Shown here piece after piece: positions 14,177-23,616 of a stretch of DNA of 24,254 nucleotides. This stretch comes from an uncultured Bacilli bacterium (lineage in GTDB: Bacteria > Bacillota_I > Bacilli_A > RF39 > UBA660). The translations under genes were made by a program, and so were the position numbers. The notes beneath the pieces were generated by a model that saw nothing but the letters and a program-made list of their open reading frames with translations, was not told the DNA's origin and searched no databases. The stretch's first letter is position 1. Each line of letters begins with the position of its first letter. The stretch is taken from positions 1-24,254 of the forward strand of contig CAKOMC010000019.1 in NCBI GenBank assembly GCA_934096535.1, in the 5' to 3' direction.

Positions 14177-17100
14177 ATGAAAAGATTGCCAAAAATTATT
14201 TTGCCATTATTATTTTGCTTCTTTATTTGTTTAAATACTGTTTATGCTAAAGATAATATTGAAAATTGTTTTATTGAATACAAGGCTTCTGAGATTAATA
14301 ATCATGATAAATCTTTTAATGAAATATTAACTAAATGTTATATTTCTGATTTAAGTCATTTAACTGGGGGTTCTTGGAGTGTTGTAACTAATTATAGTTC
14401 TCATGTTCGGGTTAATTTAAATTTAGAAAAATTATCCTTTTATAATTTAAAGGCTGTTTATAAAAATATAGTTGGGGATACGACTACTATTATGTATTCT
14501 AGCCCTAGTAGTACTGATAGTTATATTTATCGTATAATTTATACTTTTAAAGCTGATAGTAGTACTAGTAGTGGTAAATGTTGTCGTAGTTTAGTTAATG
14601 GCAAGACTAACTATACTTGGGATATTTCTAATAGTAGTTGTAATGTCGTTAATGGTATTTCCGATGAAACAACATGTGTTGCTAAAAATAATACTAATAC
14701 GACTGTAAAAGAAGACAAAGAAGTTTGTATTTTAACTGGTAAGAGATACCACTGGGGAAAAATATCTTCGATTTCGGCTGGTTCTAAAGAAATAGAGGGT
14801 TTAACTAAAGAAGAATGTAGAAATAAAATGAAAGAGCAAAAAGCCGCTGATACTGCTGAGGGTAATGCTAAAGTTGAAGAGGCTATGAAAAATATTTCCG
14901 CAAACACCACTGATACAACTGTAAGTGATACTGGTTCTAACACTAATAAAGATTATGTTATTAGGAGAGTTAAAACTTATAATGATACTTATAATAGTAA
15001 ATGTACTAATTGTATTAGAGGAACTCAAAGAAGTAATTATTTTCGTTCCCCAGTATCCAATGGTGATGCTCAGTATGATTATTATAATGTCTATAAAGCT
15101 TATTTAAGTGAAGAAGGGGAAACTGGCGAAGAAGTTTCTGCATTCTGTATTGATCCCGGTCTTAAGGGACCAGCCGCAAGTGGTATAACTTATCATGCCA
15201 GTGATTCTATCACTTATCAAAATAATCCCAAATTTGTTAGAGCAATTTACCAGTTATATTCATATTGGTATAATGGCGAAGGTCGTAATCAAATTTTAAG
15301 TGGTTTTAGTGGCCCGGGGGACGCGAATGACTATGTTGACTATGTAGTTAACAATGTTGCTAGACTTACGATAGCTAACTTTGGTGGTGATAACATTAAA
15401 TTTGGCTTGTATCCTAGTAGTGATAGCTTAAAAAGAGAAAAAAGCTTTTATGAAACAAATGATTTTAAAGATCGGGCTGGTCTTTCTAATGGCGGCGCTG
15501 CCGGTGCTTACTCATTATCAACTTTAAGAAAAGTATGGCAAGATATTCAAAATGTGGCAAGTAGCGATACTACAGTTCCATCTTCTAAAGATGATTCGAC
15601 TTACTCTTCAGTTAAGTTTGATATATCCCAAGAAAGTCACAGTATTATCAATAATAATAACGGTTTTGAAGCTTCCTTTACAATTAAATTAACATCGACA
15701 TCTGATATAAATGCTCTTGATAGTATTACTAAAGAAGGCAAATGGAATATTACGGTTGAAACTGATAAAGGCAATACGATTGCTTATTATCCAAGTACTG
15801 TCAGCGATATTATTGTTGAAAAATTTAATGATGAAGGAAGTGAACGCACTGGTAAATTTAAAGTATCACTTCCTAGTGCCTTAGTAGGACTTGCAGCAGA
15901 TGTAAAGAAAATCAAAGTAAACTTTAATATTTCTTATAAATCGAGATATTCTTTAGATAATATTCTAATCTTAACACCAGTTGGGCAAGCTACAACTTAT
16001 CAAAAATTTTTAACCTTCTTAAATGGTACAGTCAGTAGAACTCAGACCCTATCGCTTGATGCTCCTGGGGCTGAAAAAGAAGAATGTAATCCTATGTTTA
16101 CTTTAAAATGCCTTCCTATTAATAGTGTTTCTTATCTAATTGAAGGAACCCAATCGCCAGAAATATTTACAACTATTATGGATGGTATTAATACAGTAGG
16201 TGATTTAACTGATTTTATTGGTAATTCTATTGCTATTTTAGATAAATTAAAAAATAATAATTTGAATCCTAATGATCTTTTATATATTGGTAGTCTTGCT
16301 TATAATATTGCTGATGATTTAAAAGTGTTTACATCTATTCAAACTGAATTAGCAAACCTTTTAAATTCGAAAGAGTTAATAGATAATAAAACAGCACAAA
16401 GATTAAAAGAGGCTTTAGTAAGAGATGTTAAAGTAACAGAATCATTAAAAGTAGTAAAAACTAATGGTTTTGCTTGTGGATTATTTAATTTTTCTTGGTG
16501 TTCTAAGACGATTAAAGAAACAACTTCAGAAGAAGTAGTACCTGATTATAGTAAAGATGAAACTAAAGCTTTTACCGATTTTGTTGATTTAATAATTAAA
16601 GCTATTAATGTTGATAATGAATCTCACCAAAGTATTAAAGATGATTGGAAACAAATTTTAGAAGTTAGTCAAACTAAGTTAAATAGTACTGTTTCTGATA
16701 AAACCAGCAGTTTTATTACTACTATTAATAACTTTGTAACAAGTGCTAAGAGCAAGGCTGATTTAACAAATATTTTAAATGGTTTAACTAAGTTTGGGGA
16801 AACTTTAACTGATCCTGATATCTTTAAAGAAAAATTAACTTTAGATAATATTAAAGATACAGCTAAAAACTTATCGAGTGCCGTTTCTGGAACTTTACAG
16901 ACTAGTGCTAGTAGTGTAACTAATATCATTGATCAGTTAAAAAGTATGCTATCAAAAATAGATCCTACTAAGATGAATTTATCTGATGTTACTGATATTG
17001 TAAGTTTACTTAAGAATGCCTCCACTACGGATTGGGAAAAATGTATTATTGATAATAAAGATCCTAATGGTAATGAATATAATGTTCAAAATCAAAATAA

Positions 17101-20100
17101 ATATTGTACTATTAGTTGTAAAGAAGATTATGCCTTTAAAATGCCAGGTAATTTAGGAACTTATTATGCTGGTCAAAATATGACTACTAACTTAGATAAT
17201 GTTTATCAAGCAACAATTGGTATTGCTGGGCAAAGAACTTGCGTTACAACCTCTATTGATAATGACAGTTATGTATCAGATGCTTATGAACTAAAAGAGA
17301 AAACTTTAGAACAATATAATTTATTTATGCAAACATATGCGGCTCAAGAAAAAATGTTAACAACTAAACTTGGTACTAGTAAGCCTGCTTATTCGCAAGG
17401 AATTCAAGATACACTGACAATAGAATTTAACAAGATAAAAGATGAGATAGCCGCTAATGCCGAAGAACAGTTTAGCAATGCGATGGATGTTTTTGTTAAA
17501 ACTTTGATTGGGGAAGATAAGCCGGTTAGTGACCGAAAAGCACTTAAAGCTACTATTATGAAAGAATCAACTGGTCTTATTAATGAACTTGCTGGTAAAG
17601 CTTTTGCTAAATTTAAAGCTGGTGATGGATTACTAGGAACTGACGATATAAAGAATTTGTTTGAACAAAAACTTGATGGTTATAAAAAAGGATTAGAAAA
17701 AAACTTCCCCGTAGCTGTTAATGCTGCCATTGAATCTTTTAAAAATGGTATTAATGTTATAATTAAAAATGTTGGGGATTCGGTTGGTAAAGATGCCATC
17801 GAAGCAGTTGGCGCTGTGGCTTTATCAGCAGCTTGTAATGCGGCACCAGCACTACAATTAATTCCTTATGTAGGTGAGGCCATTTATCAAGGCGTTAAAT
17901 TTGTTTGTGATATGTATGCAACAATCAGTACTACTATGGCTGATGTTATTCCTAAGGTTTCTAATGCTACCCAAGGGATGATTTTTGGTATATATGAACC
18001 AAACAGTACTTCGTTTCAATATGAATATAGTATTTATGGATTTAGTAATGGTAATGGCGCTAATAATTGTTCATCTGAAAATGTTTTAGATGAGGGCGAT
18101 GAAGAATATGATGTAAAAGCTCTAAGTGCTAATTTTGCTTGTATTCGTAATACCGAAGGAACTCAGAAGCAAAGTAGTAACAATATTTTTATTCCAACCA
18201 TTTCTAAAAGTGGTTATGTACCTGGTGAATTACACTTTGGATTAAGTTTTGATGCTATAAAATTAAAAAGAGCTATTGAACAATTTAGTGCTCTGACAAA
18301 CGAATTACAGAAGTCTAAAGATGCCTTAGAAGGTCAATTAACTGTCATTGGTAATACTTTAGAAAAATTCCAAAAACCAAGCATTTCCTCACTAGCAAGT
18401 CTTCTGGTTGGCGCAGTTACAGGAAAATTAGGTAATCAGTTAGAAGATGGTTTTGGTTCGGTATTTAAAGTCTTACAAGACTATCTTGTGGGTGAATCAT
18501 CATATTCGATGTCTATCTTAACTAATACTATTGATACAGCGCTAAATGCTACATTAAATCTGATGGGGGCTTTTAATCCTTATTATAATGATCTTGCTAA
18601 TATAAATAATAAATTATTAGGGTATAAAAAAACTTATAATGATTATCGTGATGAACTTACGGAACTAGCAACTAATATGCATGATTGTACTGTTTGGGGT
18701 AATCAATTTACTTTTGATCCTAAATTAACATTCACTTATGGTTATCGCAATTTTGGCCTTACTAAGTCTAAAACCACTGAAGCAATTAATTTAGAAAAAA
18801 TAGATTCTGATTTAAAACAAGATGAAATATTCTATTACTGTGATTCTGATGTTAAAATTAATGAAGTTCAATCATTAAATACAATTCTTTCTGGTAGATG
18901 TACAACCTCTGATGGTATAATTGGTGCCATATTATCAGCTTTATTAAAAGATACTGCCTTTAGTGGTGTTGCAGATTTCATTAAAAATAATTCGAGTATA
19001 GTAAAAACTTTAGTCAAAAATGATCAAATTAAATCGTTTTTAGAAAAAACTGGAGTCTATGATAATTTATGTACAATATTCGGGGAAAATGGTTGTCCGG
19101 TTGAAGATGGCGATGATGCTCTAACTACGGGTATTCCTGGTGAATTAGTATATAAAATAAGTAGTTCGGCTTCAATTCAAGGCACATTTGATAACTTTAA
19201 AAATATTAGTTTTGATGATGTTAAAAGTGGGACAATCGTAGCCAGATTAATTGGGGCTGTATCTTCTAACTTTACTTATGGGCCTGCTAAATTAGAAGAT
19301 ATTACTTATCGTAATGTTGGCCGTGTTGTTAGAATATCTCGTTATGGTAATCCTGGTGTTTCTATTTCAGGCGTTGATATGTGGCGTTTTATTGAAAATA
19401 TGATTACCTATGTTGCTAATTATTCTGGTTTAACTAGTGAAAATGTTGCTAGTAGAATTTATGATGCTATTCTTAGTATTACTGGTGAAGGTGCTCAGCG
19501 TTTTGTTTATTTTAGATCAAGTAAACCATATTTTACTTATTCTAATAAAGGTATATATACTACTAATGCTAATATTAGTTCTGATAGTGTTCCGGCTGAT
19601 TATGGTGATTCTGCTTTATTTGATGATAAAATTATCTCCGGTACAAGTAATGATAAACAGCCAACGGGTAAGACTTATCCCATTGCCCTAAATACTCAGG
19701 CTGGATTATATTACTATAAAATTACAATTAATAATATTGGTCAGTACTATAATAACAATTTCTCACTTGGGCGTATCGTTGATGATAATGGTTATATTAG
19801 CGGTACTGATGAAAATAGGTATAAGTGTTATTATACTGTTAAAGATAAACCAGAAAATAACTGTGAAGGTGATGAATGTAATTCGTGTGATCAATACATT
19901 GAAGCAGCTGGTTCTTTATGTAAAAAAGAAGATAAAGTATTCTATCGTGATTTATACATGCAAGATTCTAAAGATATCTTAGCAACTGATTATAAAAAGA
20001 AATGGAATGAATGTGCTAATAAATTGCTTGAAAATGACAATAAAGTTTGTTGTGATTATGTAGGTGAAGCTTCAAATGGGTTAAATGATTCTAATTTAGA

Positions 20101-20698
20101 ACATTATAACCGGGTATGTAAAGGTGATAATAATAACTGTCCTGATGGTAATTGTGGTAAATGTAAAGGTTGGGACTTACTTGCTTGTGTAAGTAATAAC
20201 AATACTATTTGCGAAAGGCTAAAAGGAACGCAAACTAGTGGTTTTGAAAGTAATCAAACTGGGCAAGCGGCTTTAATTAAAAATAATGGCGGTTTGGAAT
20301 TCTATACTAAGGTTGTTTCTAACTACGATTTATTCCCAAATGGTGTTAGTAGTGAAGATAGTAATTGGCAAGGTACTACTTCTGGCAATGAAGCTCGTGA
20401 TGAAAATAATAAACCAGTTAAACAAAATATTATTAGTATAATTGGTGATATTGAAAGTAAAGGGGATAGTATTTATGATGATGACCCTGAATACTATATT
20501 GAACTAAATAGTGCTTGTATGTCCAAGATAAAAGAATATAATAATCATCAAGAAATTAATGATTTAGGTTTCGGGGATTATACTGGTGGCATTGAAAACT
20601 TAGCAACTAGAAAATATCGTAGTGAATTCTTAAAAGACTTAGAAACTAATTCTGAGTATCAAGATTGCGCTAAGATGATTCAAAATAACTTAGATTAA
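14177..20698 (+). CDS. Giant secreted protein (2173 aa), possible thioester-like domain, Cys-rich C-terminus
   Basis: Not recognised as a whole. Signal peptide 1-24 (hydrophobic core, V-Y-A cleavage). Residues about 270-470 contain A-F-C-I-D-P-G (Cys324) followed by a Y/W-rich stretch and then a V-N-N-V-A-R-L-T-I-A-N-F segment. The order recalls thioester adhesin domains (C-I-D-P-G ... T-Q-x-A-I-W), but the Gln needed for the bond is not obvious. A beta-rich region (about 480-620) follows. The long middle (about 650-1550) is mostly helical with Lys/Asp/Asn-rich amphipathic repeats and a hydrophobic Ala-rich segment near 1205-1260. The end (about 1884-2015) is cysteine-rich (C-E-G-D-E-C-N-S-C, V-C-C-D-Y, C-P-D-G-N-C-G-K-C). 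No sortase signal, C-terminal membrane helix or catalytic motif is visible. Anchoring must therefore come from partners, probably products of the same operon. Confidence 0.75.
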   Translation: MKRLPKIILPLLFCFFICLNTVYAKDNIENCFIEYKASEINNHDKSFNEILTKCYISDLSHLTGGSWSVVTNYSSHVRVNLNLEKLSFYNLKAVYKNIVGDTTTIMYSSPSSTDSYIYRIIYTFKADSSTSSGKCCRSLVNGKTNYTWDISNSSCNVVNGISDETTCVAKNNTNTTVKEDKEVCILTGKRYHWGKISSISAGSKEIEGLTKEECRNKMKEQKAADTAEGNAKVEEAMKNISANTTDTTVSDTGSNTNKDYVIRRVKTYNDTYNSKCTNCIRGTQRSNYFRSPVSNGDAQYDYYNVYKAYLSEEGETGEEVSAFCIDPGLKGPAASGITYHASDSITYQNNPKFVRAIYQLYSYWYNGEGRNQILSGFSGPGDANDYVDYVVNNVARLTIANFGGDNIKFGLYPSSDSLKREKSFYETNDFKDRAGLSNGGAAGAYSLSTLRKVWQDIQNVASSDTTVPSSKDDSTYSSVKFDISQESHSIINNNNGFEASFTIKLTSTSDINALDSITKEGKWNITVETDKGNTIAYYPSTVSDIIVEKFNDEGSERTGKFKVSLPSALVGLAADVKKIKVNFNISYKSRYSLDNILILTPVGQATTYQKFLTFLNGTVSRTQTLSLDAPGAEKEECNPMFTLKCLPINSVSYLIEGTQSPEIFTTIMDGINTVGDLTDFIGNSIAILDKLKNNNLNPNDLLYIGSLAYNIADDLKVFTSIQTELANLLNSKELIDNKTAQRLKEALVRDVKVTESLKVVKTNGFACGLFNFSWCSKTIKETTSEEVVPDYSKDETKAFTDFVDLIIKAINVDNESHQSIKDDWKQILEVSQTKLNSTVSDKTSSFITTINNFVTSAKSKADLTNILNGLTKFGETLTDPDIFKEKLTLDNIKDTAKNLSSAVSGTLQTSASSVTNIIDQLKSMLSKIDPTKMNLSDVTDIVSLLKNASTTDWEKCIIDNKDPNGNEYNVQNQNKYCTISCKEDYAFKMPGNLGTYYAGQNMTTNLDNVYQATIGIAGQRTCVTTSIDNDSYVSDAYELKEKTLEQYNLFMQTYAAQEKMLTTKLGTSKPAYSQGIQDTLTIEFNKIKDEIAANAEEQFSNAMDVFVKTLIGEDKPVSDRKALKATIMKESTGLINELAGKAFAKFKAGDGLLGTDDIKNLFEQKLDGYKKGLEKNFPVAVNAAIESFKNGINVIIKNVGDSVGKDAIEAVGAVALSAACNAAPALQLIPYVGEAIYQGVKFVCDMYATISTTMADVIPKVSNATQGMIFGIYEPNSTSFQYEYSIYGFSNGNGANNCSSENVLDEGDEEYDVKALSANFACIRNTEGTQKQSSNNIFIPTISKSGYVPGELHFGLSFDAIKLKRAIEQFSALTNELQKSKDALEGQLTVIGNTLEKFQKPSISSLASLLVGAVTGKLGNQLEDGFGSVFKVLQDYLVGESSYSMSILTNTIDTALNATLNLMGAFNPYYNDLANINNKLLGYKKTYNDYRDELTELATNMHDCTVWGNQFTFDPKLTFTYGYRNFGLTKSKTTEAINLEKIDSDLKQDEIFYYCDSDVKINEVQSLNTILSGRCTTSDGIIGAILSALLKDTAFSGVADFIKNNSSIVKTLVKNDQIKSFLEKTGVYDNLCTIFGENGCPVEDGDDALTTGIPGELVYKISSSASIQGTFDNFKNISFDDVKSGTIVARLIGAVSSNFTYGPAKLEDITYRNVGRVVRISRYGNPGVSISGVDMWRFIENMITYVANYSGLTSENVASRIYDAILSITGEGAQRFVYFRSSKPYFTYSNKGIYTTNANISSDSVPADYGDSALFDDKIISGTSNDKQPTGKTYPIALNTQAGLYYYKITINNIGQYYNNNFSLGRIVDDNGYISGTDENRYKCYYTVKDKPENNCEGDECNSCDQYIEAAGSLCKKEDKVFYRDLYMQDSKDILATDYKKKWNECANKLLENDNKVCCDYVGEASNGLNDSNLEHYNRVCKGDNNNCPDGNCGKCKGWDLLACVSNNNTICERLKGTQTSGFESNQTGQAALIKNNGGLEFYTKVVSNYDLFPNGVSSEDSNWQGTTSGNEARDENNKPVKQNIISIIGDIESKGDSIYDDDPEYYIELNSACMSKIKEYNNHQEINDLGFGDYTGGIENLATRKYRSEFLKDLETNSEYQDCAKMIQNNLD

Positions 20699-20714
20699 GA
20701 AAGGATGATAAAAA

Positions 20715-21521
20715 ATGAAAGAGTCCTACTGGGGTTACTGGTTAGTAATGCTTGGTATCATGGTAGTTGGTGTTATGTTACTTATTAACAGCACCACTAC
20801 TGGTACTACCCATGATTATTATGAATTAAAAGAAACTGCCTCGGCTTCTATGGTTGATGCTGTTGATTATTCCTATTATCGTTTATATAGTGATATTCGT
20901 ATTGATAAGCAAAAATTTATTGAAAACTTTCTTCGCCGTTTCTCGGAATCGGCAAGTATGACAAAAAAATATGCGATTGGTTTTTATGATATTCACGAAG
21001 TACCACCTAAGGTTAGTATTAAAATATCAAGTAGTAGTAATACGGTTAATATTGCTAATCAAGCTAATCAATTTGATTTAGTTAATAAAATAGATATGAT
21101 TTTAGTAACCGGTACTAAGGGAGAATCAACTGGTGCTCGTACTGGTTTATGTCCAACTATTGATATTAATAAGAATTTAGCTTATACCTTCCAAAAGATA
21201 TATGCTGGTAAAAAAGTTGATGGTATTTCACCTAGTCTTATTGAAAGAATAAAAAATAAGAAAAACGATTTTCAAAATATCAAAACTTGGTATAATGAAC
21301 ACGGTAGTCTTGATAATGATGATTATTTCTTAGAATTCCAAGTTGCTTTCCGTCTAGATTTCAGTGACGCTTTTGGCTATACTGAAACTAGTGTTAGCCA
21401 AACTTTAAAATATGATCCAACAAGAGCGTCAACTGCTGATAATATTACTACTGATGAAATGGGAATCATTGAATATGCTAAAGAAGCGGGCTGGATTTCC
21501 TTTGAATTAAATAATAGTTAA
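20715..21521 (+). CDS. Pseudopilin/TadE-like membrane protein, last gene of the operon
   Basis: Product of 268 residues with a very short N-terminus, one membrane helix at about 8-26 (Y-W-L-V-M-L-G-I-M-V-V-G-V-M-L-L), then a long outer domain starting with an amphipathic helix (Y-Y-E-L-K-E-T-A-S-A-S-M-V-D-A-V-D-Y). A hydrophobic N-terminal helix continuing into an amphipathic one is the layout of Tad/TadE minor pilins and pseudopilins, but the prepilin G-x-x-x-x-E peptidase site is not evident, so the relation is tentative. It follows the giant gene by 16 bp with an AAAGGATG ribosome site and is followed by a strong terminator, so it closes the operon. A filament or secretion-associated role is inference. 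Confidence 0.65.
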   Translation: MKESYWGYWLVMLGIMVVGVMLLINSTTTGTTHDYYELKETASASMVDAVDYSYYRLYSDIRIDKQKFIENFLRRFSESASMTKKYAIGFYDIHEVPPKVSIKISSSSNTVNIANQANQFDLVNKIDMILVTGTKGESTGARTGLCPTIDINKNLAYTFQKIYAGKKVDGISPSLIERIKNKKNDFQNIKTWYNEHGSLDNDDYFLEFQVAFRLDFSDAFGYTETSVSQTLKYDPTRASTADNITTDEMGIIEYAKEAGWISFELNNS

Positions 21522-21540
21522 ATCTTATATAAACTATTAT

Positions 21541-21574
21541 AAAGATGTGTAAAATTCTTGCATATCTTTTTTTT
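21541..21574 (+). terminator. Terminator of the giant secreted-protein operon
   Basis: AAAGATGTG (21541-21549) pairs with CATATCTTT (21561-21569, one G-T pair) and runs into eight T residues. It lies within a possible longer reading frame of recX and so argues for the later recX start. Confidence 0.85.
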
Positions 21575-21601
21575 CTGTGTTACTTTACTTTTGGTGATAT
21601 T

Positions 21602-22372
21602 ATGCAAATAATTAAATATACTAAAAAAGGTTCTAATAAATATGAACTTACGCTAAAAGATAATACTAAACTAATTTTATATACTGATCTTATCTTAAAA
21701 TATAATCTTTTAATAATTAAAAAAATTGATGATAATATTTTAAAAGAAATATACAATGATAATGTAAAACTAGACTGTTATTATAAGACCATAAAATATT
21801 TAAGAAATCAAAAATGTACTAAAGATATAAAAAATTATCTAAAAGACTATCCATCTAATATTACTAGCTATGTTATATCTAGATTAACAAACGAAGGGTA
21901 TTTAAATGATAATAATTATATTAAATCTTATATTAATACTAAACTTCTTTTAAGTAATTATGGTTATTATAAAATATATTATGCTTTAAAAGAAAAAGAC
22001 TTAGATGATAATCTCATCAAAGAATCTTTAGATATTATTGATGATAATACTTGGTTAGAAAAGATAAATAATATTATATATAATAAATTAAAAAGTAATA
22101 CTAAGTATAGTAATAAGGCTTTACTTAATAAAATTAGGATTTATCTTAAAACTTTAGGTTATCAAGATTACTTAATTAATATTTCTTTAGATAATATTAA
22201 ATTAGATAATTCCAAAGAAGATGAAAAGTTAAAAAAAGATTATGAAAAACTATATAACAAATATAAAAATAAGTATGATAAATCTAAACTTAGTTATATC
22301 TTAACGGGTAAATTATATCAAAAAGGTTATGATATTAAGAATATTAAAAATATAGTAGGGAAGGAAGAATAA
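21602..22372 (+). CDS. recX: Regulatory protein RecX
   Basis: RecX binds RecA filaments and modulates recombination and SOS induction in the cytoplasm. The product is 256 residues, close to the 264 of Bacillus RecX. The N-terminal beta region (Y-E-L-T-L-K-D-N-T-K-L-I-L-Y-T-D-L-I-L-K-Y-N-L) is the RecX N-terminal motif. It is followed by tandem three-helix modules with the typical R-L-T-N-E-G-Y-L-N-D-N-N-Y-I-K-S-Y-I and G-Y-Y-K-I-Y-Y-A-L-K-E-K-D-L-D stretches. The start was set at ATG 21602, preceded by GGTGAT (21593-21598). A frame open from ATG 21545 would add 19 hydrophobic residues translated through the terminator hairpin and is unlikely. It is very rich in Lys, Asn, Tyr and Ile, matching the AT bias. 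It is a single gene, followed by a bidirectional terminator. Confidence 0.85.
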   Translation: MQIIKYTKKGSNKYELTLKDNTKLILYTDLILKYNLLIIKKIDDNILKEIYNDNVKLDCYYKTIKYLRNQKCTKDIKNYLKDYPSNITSYVISRLTNEGYLNDNNYIKSYINTKLLLSNYGYYKIYYALKEKDLDDNLIKESLDIIDDNTWLEKINNIIYNKLKSNTKYSNKALLNKIRIYLKTLGYQDYLINISLDNIKLDNSKEDEKLKKDYEKLYNKYKNKYDKSKLSYILTGKLYQKGYDIKNIKNIVGKEE

Positions 22373-22388
22373 TTTTAAAAGGTAATAA

Positions 22389-22423
22389 AAAAACTATCAA
22401 GGAATTAACTCTTGGTAGTTTTT
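22389..22423. terminator. Bidirectional terminator between recX and prsA
   Basis: AAAAACTATCAAG (22389-22401) pairs with CTTGGTAGTTTTT (22411-22423), a 13-bp stem with one G-T pair. It ends in T on one strand and T (from the A run) on the other, so it can serve both convergent genes. Confidence 0.88.
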
Positions 22424-22428
22424 ACATA

Positions 22429-23490
22429 TTATTTACTAGATGATGAATTAGATGAGCTAGAATTTTTACTTTCTTGAATCTTTAGAAGGGAATTTTGGAT
22501 ATAGTTAGTATAATTTGTATTTAAATCATCATCAACAATATCCATACCATATTCTTTTCTAACAGCTTGCATTGATTTAATATAAGCTTCTTGATTTTTA
22601 CTTAAATAATCACTTACTAAAGCATCAATAATTTTATCTCTTACATCGTCTAGACTAGCTTTTTCTTTTGTTTCTGTACGATATACTAAATGGTATCCTA
22701 ATTCGGTTTCTACAATATTAGATGAATATTCACCATCTTTTAACTTATAAGCTTCTGCAACAAGTTTATCGTAGTTAGAACCTAGAGTATCAGTATTGAT
22801 AAATCCTAAGTTACCACCTTCATTTTTAGAAGAATCATCATTAGAATATTCTTTTGCTAGTTCGCTAAAAGTATCAGCAATCTTACTCTTATCAGCAGCT
22901 TTTAACTTATCTAATGCTTCTTGAGCTTTCGCTTTAGCTTCATTTTTAGCTTTAGTCTTATCTTCATCAGAAGCATCCTTTGCATAGTTAACACTAATTA
23001 GAATATGGGAAACTTTAATATCCGGTTTAATTTCATCATTATAATATTTTTTGATTTCCTTTTCACTAATATTATTTTTAGCATACTCTTCAGCAGCCTT
23101 ATTTTGGAGGTTACTTAAGTAGACATAATTCTTATATTCATCAATAGTTTGATAACCAGTATAAGTTTGAATGGCACTAAGTAACTTATCACCATAAGAA
23201 GATTCCAATTGACTCATAACTGAATCGGCATTTTTCTTAGCTTCTTCAACATAATCACTATATTTCTTTTCTAAAATAGTTTTATCAATCATATTAAGAA
23301 TAACTTCGGTACCATATTTACTCTTTAGCTCACTATAGAAATCATTAATACTAATTTTAACATCATCTTTAAATGTTACAATGGCTTGATCTCCATTTTT
23401 TAGTGTTGGTATTGTCTTGGCACCACAACCACTAAGTAATGTCATGCTGGCAAGACTAAGTGCTACTACTTTTTGTATTTTCTTCTTCAT
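22429..23490 (-). CDS. prsA: PrsA-type parvulin foldase lipoprotein
   Basis: Extracytoplasmic peptidyl-prolyl cis-trans isomerase and foldase that helps secreted proteins fold outside the membrane. The product is 353 residues. A lipoprotein signal (M-K-K-K, hydrophobic core) ends in the lipobox L-S-G-C, so Cys22 is lipidated. Residues 35-130 form a SurA-like helical N-domain. The parvulin domain spans 158-272, with I-K-V-S-H-I-L-I at 158-165, the G-G-N-L-G-F turn at 225-230 and the Y-H-L-V-Y strand at 266-270. A helical part and a Ser/Asn-rich tail follow. Start ATG at 23490, preceded by GAGGAGAG; an in-frame ATG 13 codons upstream lies before the -10 box and is rejected. In a region so rich in exported proteins it is a sensible housekeeping foldase. 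Confidence 0.9.
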   Translation of the reverse strand: MKKKIQKVVALSLASMTLLSGCGAKTIPTLKNGDQAIVTFKDDVKISINDFYSELKSKYGTEVILNMIDKTILEKKYSDYVEEAKKNADSVMSQLESSYGDKLLSAIQTYTGYQTIDEYKNYVYLSNLQNKAAEEYAKNNISEKEIKKYYNDEIKPDIKVSHILISVNYAKDASDEDKTKAKNEAKAKAQEALDKLKAADKSKIADTFSELAKEYSNDDSSKNEGGNLGFINTDTLGSNYDKLVAEAYKLKDGEYSSNIVETELGYHLVYRTETKEKASLDDVRDKIIDALVSDYLSKNQEAYIKSMQAVRKEYGMDIVDDDLNTNYTNYIQNSLLKIQESKNSSSSNSSSSK

Positions 23491-23511
23491 TTTTAATCTC
23501 TCCTCTAAAGC

Positions 23512-23539
23512 ATTATAGCATATTTGCAAGAAGTGTTAC
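23512..23539 (-). promoter_or_regulatory. Extended -10 promoter of prsA
   Basis: On the minus strand TGC-TATAAT (-10 at 23512-23517) is preceded, with 16 bp spacing, by GTAACA (four of six -35 matches). The -10 lies about 22 bp before the ATG at 23490, with the Shine-Dalgarno between. Confidence 0.6.
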
Positions 23540-23616
23540 TACTAGTTTTCTTTATTTTGCTTAAATTTTGTTTAATTTTCGGGCTTTTTTGCTATACTTT
23601 TACTTTTGGAAAACGG

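Noticed and set aside
21545..21601. Upstream ATG at 21545 for recX
   Set aside because: This stretch overlaps a strong terminator hairpin with a T8 tail. RecX similarity starts at ATG 21602, which has a GGTGAT site.
23491..23529. Upstream ATG at 23529 for prsA
   Set aside because: It lies upstream of the extended -10 box and would spoil the lipoprotein signal. GAGGAGAG precedes the ATG at 23490.
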